In this document: positions 55,574 to 64,000 of the stretch, one piece after another | Layout of the letters: each line of letters starts with the position of its first letter | Position numbering within the stretch: the stretch's first letter is position 1 | Source of the DNA: Boswellia sacra | Taxonomy: Eukaryota > Streptophyta > Magnoliopsida > Sapindales > Burseraceae | Reading direction: 5' to 3' | Length of the DNA stretch: 64,000 nucleotides | Assembly: GCA_013180625.2 (NCBI GenBank) | Contig: SNVD02013081.1 | Coordinates: 1 to 64,000 of the forward strand | Program-made: the position numbers and the translations under genes | The notes under the pieces: generated by a model | Database searches by the model: none | The model's input: only the letters and a program-made list of their open reading frames with translations | What the model was told of the DNA's origin: nothing

Positions 55574-57811
55574 ATGGCTTCATCGTCTACTGTATCTGAG
55601 AAGACAGTGACTGTGACAAATGCAAAAATAGATGTTGAAAAATTTGATGGCCGAAATAATTTCGGCTTATGGCAGAGTGAGGTGTTGGACGGGTTGTATC
55701 AGCAGGATTTGGATATTGTTCTGGAAGAAACAAAACCAGAAGATATCAGTGCAAGAGATTGGGACAGGCTGAATATAAAAGCTTGTGGGTTGATTCGCTC
55801 TTGCTTGTGTAGAGAACAAAAGTATCCGTTCACAAAGGAGACATCTGCAAGCAAATTGTGGAAGGCGCTGGAAAACAAATATATGAAGAAAAGCAATGAG
55901 AATCGGCTGTATCTATTGAAGAGATTGTTCCGTCTCCAGTTGAAACCAGGTACGAGCATCAATTCTCATATTGATGAGTTTAATAAGTTAATTGCTGATT
56001 TGTTAAACTTAGATGAAACATTCAAAGATGAGATTAAGGCTATGCTATTGATTGGCTCACTTCCGGATGAATTAGATCATTTATGCATTACTCTTATCCA
56101 TGGGAAAGATAAACTGTCTTTTGAAGAAGTCTGTTCAGCTTTGTTGAATTATGAAATTCGTAAGAAAGATCAAAGGGAACATAGGGATGAGTCAGTAGAT
56201 GCATTGACAGTGAGAGGGCGTAGTCATAGTAGGAAACCAGGAAAAAGGGGAAAATCTTGGTCGAGGGGTAGATTAGGAAAAGATGAGTGTGCCTTTTGTC
56301 GTGAGAAAGGGCATTGGAAGAAAGATTGTCCTAAGTTGAAAAAGAAAGATAAGGGCAAGGCTGTTTCTGATGCATGTGTTGTTGAGCGTGAGGATGATAG
56401 TGATTCAGATATTTGTCTAGTTGGTCATCCATCCACTTCTGTTTCTGATGAGTGGATTATGGATTCGGGTTGTACTTATCATATGTGTCCACATCGGGAT
56501 TGGTTCTTTCAGTTTGAGGAGCTTGATTGTGGAGTTGTGTATATGGGCAATGATGATATTTGCCATACTGCTGGGATAGGTTCGATCCGTTTGAGGAATC
56601 ATGATGGACTGACTAGAGTTCTGACAGATGTTCGGTATGTACCGAAGTTGAAGAAGAATCTCATCTCTTTGGGAGCCTTGGAATCTAAAGGCTGTGGTAT
56701 ATCTATTCGAGATGGTATTCTGAGGGTCACTTCAGGCGCTCTTGTGGTATTAAAAGGCACTAGGAGAAACAACTTGTATTACTATAATGGTAGTACGGTT
56801 ACTGGATCAGCGGCTACGGTTTCTGATAATGATGCAGATTCAGAGATTACGAGACTGTGGCACATGCGTTTGGGACATGCAGGTGAGAAAGCCTTATTCA
56901 GTTTGGTAAAACGAGGCTTATTGAAAGGTGCAAAGACCTGCAAACTGGATTTCTGTGAGCATTGTGTTCTGGGAAAGCAGAAGAGAGTGAAATTTGGCAC
57001 CGCTATTCATAATACCAAGGGTATTCTTGATTATGTTCACTCAGATGTGTGGGGACCTACTAAAACCGCATCTATGGGAGGTAGGCACTACTTTGTTACT
57101 TTTGTTGATGACTTTTCCAGAAGAACTTGGGTGTACTGTTTGAAATCAAAAGATGATGTACTTCGTGTTTTCCTTAAATGGAAAAAGATGATTGAGACAC
57201 AAACTGGCAAGAAGATCAAGCATCTCAGAACAGATAATGGTGGTGAGTATTGCAGTGATCAGTTTTTGAAATTTTGTCAAGATGAAGGTATTGTACGTCA
57301 TTTTACTGTTAGAGGTACACCGCAGCAGAATGGGGTGGCAGAACGCATGAACCGGACATTGCTGGAGAAAGTTCGGTGTATGTTGTCCAATGCTGGGTTG
57401 GGCAAAGAATTTTGGGCTGAGGCTGTGACTTATGCGTGTCATCTCATTAATCGTCTACCATCAGCTGCTATTGGTGATAGAACTCCATTCGAGGTATGGT
57501 CTGGACAACCTGTTTCTGATTATGATTCTTTACATGTTTTTGGTTCTACTGCATATTATCATGTGAAAGAATCTAAGCTGGATCCTAGAGCCAAGAAAGC
57601 GATTTTCTTGGGATTTGCTTCAGGAGTGAAAGGATATCGTCTTTGGTGTCCTAGTTCGAGGAAGATTGTATCCAGCAGAGATGTGACATTTGATGAGTCT
57701 TCAATGTTGAAGAAATCAGAAAACCAGACAAAGGTGAATGGTACTCCACAGCAGGTGGAGCATACTCAGCAGCAGGTGGAGTTTGAAACGACGACATTGA
57801 ACCCCAGTTAG
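55574..57811 (+). CDS. Tork-like Gag-Pol, N-terminal open part (gag, protease, integrase)
   Basis: 745 residues open. Gag (KFDGRNNFGLWQSEVLDGLY, SSINSHIDEFNKLIADLLNL-type UBN2 region); CCHC knuckle CAFCREKGHWKKDC at about residues 237-250; protease DEWIMDSGCTYHMCPH near 294-309; HHCC integrase domain (LWHMRLGHAGEKALF, CEHCVLGKQKRVKF); integrase core with HSDVWGP, RTDNGGEYCSDQF and the Glu of QQNGVAERMNRTLLEKVRC; then GYRLWCPSSRKIVSSRDVTF. All three integrase acidic residues are present. It ends at a TAG caused by a one-base shift near 57797, so RT is no longer fused in frame. Confidence 0.9.
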   Translation: MASSSTVSEKTVTVTNAKIDVEKFDGRNNFGLWQSEVLDGLYQQDLDIVLEETKPEDISARDWDRLNIKACGLIRSCLCREQKYPFTKETSASKLWKALENKYMKKSNENRLYLLKRLFRLQLKPGTSINSHIDEFNKLIADLLNLDETFKDEIKAMLLIGSLPDELDHLCITLIHGKDKLSFEEVCSALLNYEIRKKDQREHRDESVDALTVRGRSHSRKPGKRGKSWSRGRLGKDECAFCREKGHWKKDCPKLKKKDKGKAVSDACVVEREDDSDSDICLVGHPSTSVSDEWIMDSGCTYHMCPHRDWFFQFEELDCGVVYMGNDDICHTAGIGSIRLRNHDGLTRVLTDVRYVPKLKKNLISLGALESKGCGISIRDGILRVTSGALVVLKGTRRNNLYYYNGSTVTGSAATVSDNDADSEITRLWHMRLGHAGEKALFSLVKRGLLKGAKTCKLDFCEHCVLGKQKRVKFGTAIHNTKGILDYVHSDVWGPTKTASMGGRHYFVTFVDDFSRRTWVYCLKSKDDVLRVFLKWKKMIETQTGKKIKHLRTDNGGEYCSDQFLKFCQDEGIVRHFTVRGTPQQNGVAERMNRTLLEKVRCMLSNAGLGKEFWAEAVTYACHLINRLPSAAIGDRTPFEVWSGQPVSDYDSLHVFGSTAYYHVKESKLDPRAKKAIFLGFASGVKGYRLWCPSSRKIVSSRDVTFDESSMLKKSENQTKVNGTPQQVEHTQQQVEFETTTLNPS

Positions 57812-58105
57812 ATCTGTTGAGACAGATGATGGTACTCCTGTGACAGAGGAGATTTGGGAGATGATGGTGAGGGTTCTACTCAGGAACCTCAACAGCAACA
57901 AGAATCTATTGCAATTGATAGGCCAAGACGTGAGATTCGCAGACCTGCTCGATTTGCTGATATGGTGGCCTATGCACTTCCAATTGTAGATGCTGATGTT
58001 CCTTCCACTTATAGAGAGGCAGTCAGATGTTCTGAAGTTGATGAGTGGAAGACAGCTATGAGGAAGAGATGCAGTCTCTTCAGAAGAATGAAACTTGGGA
58101 GCTAG
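57812..58105 (+). pseudogene. Gag-Pol linker segment broken by three one-base shifts
   Basis: The integrase-RT linker (rich in Gln/Glu, then PRREIRRPARFADMVAYALP and [19 protein letters not shown]) appears in successive frames. Changes of frame occur near 57797, near 57850 and near 58069, each consistent with gain or loss of a single base. Confidence 0.8.
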
Positions 58106-59571
58106 CTCAACTACCGAAGGGTAAAAAGGCAATTGGGTGCAAATGGGTATATGCAAAGAAAGATGGATTTCCTGACAAGAATGACGTCCGCTACAAGGCA
58201 AGGTTGGTGGCTAAAGGCTACGCTCAGAGGGAAGGAATTGACTACAATGAGGTATTTTCTCCAGTTGTGAAACATTCTTCCATTAGAATTTTGTTGGCCT
58301 TGGTAGCTCAGATGAATATGGAACTAGTTCAATTGGATGTAAAAACTGCATTTTTACATGGTGACTTGGAAGAGGAAATCTATATGACTCAGCCAGAGGG
58401 ATTCAAAGTTGCTGGTAAGGAAAACTTGGTTTGTAAACTGAAAAGATCGCTTTATGGTTTGAAGCAATCTCCCAGACAGTGGTATAAGCGATTTGATCGG
58501 TTTATGATGGGTCAGAGGTACACAAGAAGCAAATTTGATAATTGTGTATATTTTCGGAGGCTACGTGATGGTTCTTTCATTTATCTACTCTTGTATGTTG
58601 ATGATATGTTGATAGCTTCGACGAATGTCGAAGAAATTGCAAAGTTGAAGACTCAGTTGAATCGAGAGTTTGAGATGAAAGATTTGGGTGAAGCTAAGAA
58701 GATTCTTGGCATGGAGATTAGCAGAGATAGAGGGAGAAGCAAGATTTGTTTGACTCAGAAGCAGTATCTGAAGAAGGTATTACAGCAGTTTGGCATTACA
58801 GAGCAGTCAAAACCTGTAAGTACCCCACTTGCTCCTCATATGAAACTCAGTGCATCTTTATCTCCTAGTACAGATGAGGAACGAGAGTATATGTCTCGAG
58901 TTCCGTATGCTAATGCAGTTGGTAGCCTGATGTATGCTATGGTGTGTACGAGACCCGACATTTCACATGCAGTTGGAGTTGTGAGCAGGTATATGCATGA
59001 TCCTGGTAAAGGACATTGGCAAGCAGTGAAATGGATTCTACGGTATTTGTTGAGAACCGTAGATGTTGGCTTAGTGTTTGAGAGAGATGATACATGTGGT
59101 CAGTATGCTATTGGTTATGTTGATTCAGATTATGCTGGTGATTTGGATAAACGTCGGTCGACAACCGGTTATGTGTTTACTCTTACAAGAGCACCAGTGA
59201 GTTGGAAGTCTACTTTACAGTCTACAGTAGCTTTGTCTACTACAGAGGCAGAGTATATGGCTATGACAGAGGCTGTGAAGGAAGCTATTTGGTTACAGGG
59301 ATTGCTGGATGAATTGGGACTTGGGCAGAAGAAGATCACTCTTTATTCTGACAGTCAGAGTGCTATCCACTTAGCGAAGAATCCAGTGTTCCATGTTCGT
59401 ACGAAGCATATTGATGTTCGGTATCATTTTGTGCGGGAGATCATTGATGAAGGGAGAATCTTACTTCAGAAGATTGGGACTGCCGAGAATCCCGCAGATA
59501 TGTTGACTAAGGTTGTGACAGCGATCAAGTTCAGTCATTGTTTGGACTTGATCAACATTGTGCCTGTTTGA
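58045..59571 (+). CDS. Tork-like Pol C-terminal open part (RT and RNase H)
   Basis: 508 residues open: RT start ([32 protein letters not shown]), [32 protein letters not shown], catalytic [24 protein letters not shown]; then RNase H with [67 protein letters not shown] and [10 protein letters not shown]. All expected catalytic residues are present. It lacks its own start context and would depend on fusion to the upstream part, which the frameshifts prevent. Confidence 0.88.
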   Translation: MEDSYEEEMQSLQKNETWELAQLPKGKKAIGCKWVYAKKDGFPDKNDVRYKARLVAKGYAQREGIDYNEVFSPVVKHSSIRILLALVAQMNMELVQLDVKTAFLHGDLEEEIYMTQPEGFKVAGKENLVCKLKRSLYGLKQSPRQWYKRFDRFMMGQRYTRSKFDNCVYFRRLRDGSFIYLLLYVDDMLIASTNVEEIAKLKTQLNREFEMKDLGEAKKILGMEISRDRGRSKICLTQKQYLKKVLQQFGITEQSKPVSTPLAPHMKLSASLSPSTDEEREYMSRVPYANAVGSLMYAMVCTRPDISHAVGVVSRYMHDPGKGHWQAVKWILRYLLRTVDVGLVFERDDTCGQYAIGYVDSDYAGDLDKRRSTTGYVFTLTRAPVSWKSTLQSTVALSTTEAEYMAMTEAVKEAIWLQGLLDELGLGQKKITLYSDSQSAIHLAKNPVFHVRTKHIDVRYHFVREIIDEGRILLQKIGTAENPADMLTKVVTAIKFSHCLDLINIVPV

Positions 59572-59672
59572 CCGCGCCATTGGGCGCATTTGGAGGCGTT
59601 GCTGCTGTGATAGAGAATATGGGAAAAAGAAGAGTATTGTGGTGGATTGGCTAAATCGCCAAGGTGGAGAAT

Positions 59673-60241
59673 TGTTGGAGTATTGGCTCTTTAGCCAATG
59701 CTATAAGCAATGTGAGGGATCCCACATTGCTCAAATAGAAATACTTGGGACTCCTTTGGGCTTATAAAAGAAGCCAAGTAGGAGAGTTATGAGTGTACCA
59801 AGAGAAATATCCTCCACCCCCTAAAGTTGTAAGGTCTTACATATAAGACCTCATAGTTTAAGGGCCTTTCCGTAAGGACCTTAAAGTTTGTAATATTTGT
59901 TTTTCCCCTTTTGATTTTGGGTATTTGTAGTATTGCCCAATTGTTTGGGTAATTACGTTTGGCCCAACTATTTGGGTAATTACAGTTTGGCCCAATAGTT
60001 GTGGTATTTGTATTGTGACCCAAAAGTTTGTAATTCTCTTTGAAGATAGTGGAAAGTTTATTCAGCGGCGCTCGAGGACGTAGGTACTAATACCGAACCT
60101 CGTTAAATCCTGGTGTGTTTTCTATTTCTGCATTGTGGTTGATTTGTTGCCTCTTTTGTTGCTATTATATTCAAATCTGGCATAGTTGTGTTGTGCATTT
60201 TGGGTTATTCTGTTGGTTATCGCTTCCGCTTGTGCATAACA
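59673..60241 (+). repeat. 3' LTR of the young Tork-like element
   Basis: Same ends as the 5' LTR; the only differences I see are C/T in GGTCTCACATA and G/A in GTAATTGCAG. Confidence 0.96.
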
Positions 60242-61114
60242 CTTTCAACGAAGAAAGAAAATAAATAGCCAGACTTCTCTGCTCCTCAGGCCTGTCAAAC
60301 AAAATTGGTTTCTTTCCTGCCATTAGCTCCACAAGTACAACTCCAAAGCTGTAGACATCACTTTTCTCGGTCAATTGACTAGTATGCAAGTATTCAGGGT
60401 CTAAGTATCCAAGTGTACCTTGTACCATTGTAGATAATTGAGTTATATCCATTGGAACCAACTTGGAAGCTCCAAAATCAGACACTTTTGCAGTGAAATT
60501 ATGATCCAGAAGTATATTGGAAGACTTGACATCCCTATGGATAATTGGAGTAGAAGCTGAAGAGTGCAAATAGGAAAGCACTTCTGCAGTTTCTGCTGCT
60601 ATTCTTAATCGTGTTTCCCAAGAAATGATGGATGCCTTTTTATTATCATGGATGTGCTCAAAGAGATTGCCATTGCTCACAAATTCATAAACTAGTAAAG
60701 GAACTTCTGTCTCCAAGCAACAGCCCAATAGCTTGACAACATTTCTGTGGTTGATTTGTGAGAGCACAACCACCTCATTGACGAATTGGTCAATTTGACT
60801 TCGATCCACGATTTTGGACTTTTTTATGGCAATCGGGGTATCATCTGTTAAAAATCCTTTATACACTGTACCATAGCCTCCTTGGCCGATTATTCTATCC
60901 TCTGCAAAGTTGTTAGTGGCCTTCTTGAGTTCTTCTGCACTGAAGATTTTTGCTGTGTCAGAAGATCCACTTCGCATATTGAGTTGCTGTTGTAAAAGAA
61001 AACCGCCATTTTGCTGGAAGAACTTCTGTTTAAGTTTGATGAGCTTTCTTTTCTTGAACACCAAGTAGAGCCAAGAGATACTGAGAACCAGAACCACGAG
61101 GCCTATGCCAATAC

Positions 61115-61855
61115 CTGCACGCAAAGCAATTTGAAAGTCTTGTTTGTAAGCAGATTACAACACAACAAATTGAAATGATAAACAATATATACAAAGTATA
61201 TCTAAGTGATCATGGCGTTCCACTTTAATCAATTGTCATGAGTGTGTGACTTCAAGCTGTAGTACTATTGTACCAATTATAATGAGTTTCTGTAATTCAG
61301 CTTAATGAGGAAAAAAACAAAAAAAAAACTCTCCCTAACGGGCGTGCTTAATAAAACGTTGGACAATAAGTTAACGCTTTTGGAAATTATAACAAACAGG
61401 TTTTGTAGTCTTTTCTAGTATTAGGTGTAGTGTTTGGACTTTGAAGTTGTCCAAAAGGGCCGCTAAAAATCTTCTGATTTTGAAGTTTGTCTCGAAATTG
61501 TCATATGAGACCACTTGACAAGAAATCCCAAGTTAGGCCGTCGAAATTCATTGTGGTATATCAAATAAGTAGTAATCAGAAATTCAAAATGATTCAAATA
61601 GCTCCTTTAATATACATAAAGAAAAAAAATTGTAAAACATCATAACAAAGTCCTCAAATGGGTACTTGCTAAATTTGATTGATAATTAAGATCTCTTTTT
61701 TGTTGTATAATATCTTATGTATCTATGTAATCTCCACAATTACAAAATGCAGAACAAAATTTAGCTCGCACACACATTAATGAACCATTTTCTAAAAGGC
61801 TCATTCTCCTCGCATGGATAATATTAATTCATACAAAGAATATCTATGTACTTAC
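61115..61855 (-). other. WAK-D intron 2
   Basis: 741 bp with GT...AG ends on the minus strand. No gene or element seen. Longer than the corresponding introns of WAK-A (474 bp) and WAK-B (68 bp). Confidence 0.8.
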
Positions 61856-63012
61856 CAAGAGCAACCTTAAAGACTTGAAATTGATTGGGTGTACAACCTT
61901 CTCCACCTTCGTTTCCGTCCCCATGGTATCCATTTCGGCATCTGCATGTATAACTCCCTTCTTCGTTAACACATTGATGTGCACAGTCATTGAGATTCGG
62001 ATCCTTGCATTCGTCAATATCTGGAAATCAAATGAAAAGGGATAATTTAAGCACATTCTCAAACACTATGCATGTAGACGTATTCATTTTCTACTCTTGA
62101 TGAGAAGGTTGTTAACATGTTAATGGAAGTACCTTGGCAACCATCAGAGAGGTATGGATTCCCTTGGTAACCCTCCTTGCACCTGCAAAGGTACCCGGAA
62201 GGACTACTGTTGTGAGGTTCAAAGCACTCAGCGTTTTCCTTGCATGCGTATTCTGGATTGCTCCTTGCTTCTTCACAGGAAGTGCCGTTACCAGTTATAG
62301 TCCAATCAAGCACAGTAGGAAACCGATCTTCTGTTAAATTGAAAAGATCACGGGTGGAGAAATTGAACTTGCTTTGTTCAACGATGAACGCATAGGTGCA
62401 TGGATTGAAGTCGGATACATTTGTGTGATTGGCTAAGCTGCGCGCCGTGTACGTGATTTGTTTTAGTCTTTTAGGAATGTCTATCTGGCAACATCCAGTG
62501 CCGGCGCAGGATCCATTTGTCACTAAGGCCATGCTATCACATAAGGAAATGCATCCACTCCTGTACGATTCATTACCTATAAAACCCCGAATGTAAGCAT
62601 AACTATCACAGCCAACGACAGTGAACTTGTTTTGAGTGTCGGAGATGGTGAATTCGGACAAAGAGAATTGAATGGTTCTGTTCTGAGTCAGACGCTGGCC
62701 GTCTTTGTAGCAGTCTTGAGATACAAGGCTCAAGGCATGCAGCTGACCGCTGATGTTTATTTTGGTAACAGAGAGAGTAGTTGATTTCCGCAAAAATGCT
62801 CTGGTAGGATTGTAAGAGTCGTTGCAAGTGATGAGGAAATCTTCGTTAAGGTAACAATCAGGGCTTGTACCAAATGGGTACGGGATTTCAACGTCTCCGC
62901 AGTAATTGCGGCAACCATTCTGGGCTTGTTGTGTTGTTAGTGATGCAGTGGCAACAAGTAGCAGCACCTCCACAAGCAAAAATTGGAAAGACGAAAACCC
63001 TTGGAACCCCAT

Positions 63013-64000
63013 AATTGCAACTTCAATTATCACTGGAATATATCGTCTGCTTGCTTTGGCTAATTCTTGATGTTAAAAACTATACCACCAGACTCCACAG
63101 ACCAATTCAGCGAGTCAAAGTCCACTAATAGGTTTATGCAACACGTACAAATCATTTTTCATAGTTATATGTACCAAGAGCAGCTGCCAGAGTAGTCGCT
63201 TTCTTAACGATTCTATTCATTTTTAATTTAACTGCAGCAATTATCAATAAAATTTGATGGCCCGTTGACCTGTGGACAATGTAATTGAAAGAACAAATTA
63301 AGACCCACAACTTGGAGTCCTACAATGCATTCGTGATATAAAATTGTGATTCTGAGGACAGTTGTCCAAGCCGAACTTCTCTTTTGAAAAGTAGTACAAG
63401 AGACCTATCTCTTTAGGGAAGTGGTTTTGGATCTCTGGAGGTTCATTCTTACCTGAAATCATTAAAAATATTGTGATTCTGAGGACAGTTGGTGAAAATG
63501 GAAAAGTCATCCTGTTGACTGCTCGTTAATTAGGTGTCACGATCACTGTTTAACAGAGGAAAACTACGACTATGATTGCTATACTTTAGCCAAGTTTGAA
63601 GAGCGCGCAAAACCTGAAGATTCCACATTTGACTTTAGTGCAACACGGCTTCTGTAAAAACTGTGAAAGACCAAGATTCGTCAAACAAATTTAAAACGAA
63701 GATTGAAAAGGAAGGGCAGATCATTAACATCACAAGATCAGATGGAACAAGGCAATATAGAAAAGAAGGAAATAAATCACAGAAGATGCATCAAGTCAAT
63801 ATGGAAAAGATGGAAGCAAATCAAGAGCAAGATAATATGGAAAAGAAATCAGGACAGATGCCATTAACCTCAATCAAAGATCAAAACTGATTCTTATTGA
63901 TCATCACACCCTCAAATCTCTCCTTTACATATTTCTTCTTAACGGCTGTATTTTTTTTTATTTTTATTTTGTATAAAGCTATGTTGAACTGCAGCTAATT
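63013..64000. other. WAK-D upstream region
   Basis: Probable promoter of WAK-D on the minus strand. GTGATTCTGAGGACAGTTG occurs twice (63351 and 63472), and the surrounding sequence also matches 46597-46690. The small frame at 63663-63890 is Lys/Gln-rich low complexity and is not considered a gene. A poly-T stretch lies at about 63950-63965. Confidence 0.5.

Larger units (their letters stand above)
54840..60241 (+). mobile_element. Young Tork/Tnt1-like Ty1/copia element inside WAK-D
   Basis: 5,402 bp with 569-bp LTRs (54840-55408 and 59673-60241) that differ at only two positions by eye, and a perfect target-site duplication CTTTC (54835-54839 and 60242-60246). Primer site TGGTATCAGAGC at 55411-55422; polypurine tract AAGGTGGAGAA at 59661-59671. 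Gag-pol is nearly complete but split by three one-base shifts between 57794 and 58075. It is oriented opposite to WAK-D. Confidence 0.96.
54503..63012 (-). pseudogene. WAK-D: WAK gene disrupted by a young copia insertion in the kinase exon
   Basis: Minus strand. Exon 1 is 62133-63012, exon 2 is 61856-62020, and exon 3 is 61114-60242 continuing at 54834-54503 across the insertion. All borders are GT-AG, and without the insertion and duplicated CTTTC the frame is uninterrupted (750 codons including stop). The start is ATG at 63012 (MGFQGFSSFQFLLVEVLLLV signal); an in-frame GTG further upstream is not needed. Domains: GUB_WAK (CRNYCGDVEIPYPFG), EGF, EGF-Ca (DIDEC), membrane helix, kinase with [18 protein letters not shown] and DFGASK. 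The insertion falls after YFLSSLK in the C-lobe, so the current product would lose the last ~110 residues and gain a short LTR-encoded tail. It is more diverged from A-C than they are from each other. Confidence 0.9.

Noticed and set aside
63663..63890. 75-residue Lys/Gln/Glu-rich frame
   Set aside because: Low complexity in A-rich DNA, no recognisable domain and no gene-like context.

Overview
The window is nuclear DNA from a core eudicot plant. The evidence is multi-exon wall-associated kinase (WAK) genes with GT-AG introns, plant LTR retrotransposon lineages (Athila-like Ty3/gypsy; SIRE/Maximus-like, Retrofit/Ale-like and Tork/Tnt1-like Ty1/copia), a CACTA terminus, MITEs and AT-rich spacers. 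WAK sequence style is compatible with Sapindales such as Citrus, but that is only an impression. I see no tRNA or rRNA gene, CRISPR array or bacterial-style operon.

Layout. 1-5970: left-truncated Athila-like gypsy element on the minus strand with one complete LTR. 6190-15340: old minus-strand copia remnant, split by a SIRE/Maximus-like element that has three LTR copies and an internal deletion of protease and integrase. 15895-16177: CACTA-type terminus. 16310-37754: plus-strand WAK tandem array, made of a gutted pseudogene, two orphan signal-peptide fragments, WAK-A (23326-26478, one nonsense codon in the kinase P-loop), WAK-B (27820-30344, the only fully intact gene) and WAK-C (31327-37754, a pseudogene carrying a 5-kb copia insertion and cut off at a TGTAACATCC LTR-like start). 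An inverted pair of ~735-bp MITEs and a palindromic MITE lie between the fragments and WAK-A.

37755-46440: LTR-like and AT-rich sequence, then a decayed minus-strand DUF1985/Ulp1 (C48 protease) gene of the kind carried by plant MULE transposons, followed by a segment dense in CGACA/TGTCG motifs. 46590-47995: minus-strand WAK remnant with two partial kinase copies. 48191-52469: degenerate Tork-like copia element with target-site duplication GTTCA. 53327-54171: unrecognised minus-strand coding-like remnants. 54503-63012: minus-strand WAK-D, whose exons are intact except that a very young Tork-like copia element (54840-60241) sits in the kinase C-lobe.

The biology is a WAK receptor cluster in birth-and-death turnover. 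Each WAK has a signal peptide, galacturonan-binding (GUB_WAK) domain, EGF and EGF-Ca domains, one membrane helix and an RD-type Ser/Thr kinase, in three exons with conserved intron positions. Plus-strand copies on the left and minus-strand copies on the right converge on a transposon-filled core. Of four near-full-length copies one is intact, one has a single stop codon, one has one recent insertion and one is heavily decayed. I see no wholly new molecular system. The most notable signals are the recently broken receptors, which may be polymorphic, and the possible kinase-less WAK-A receptor.
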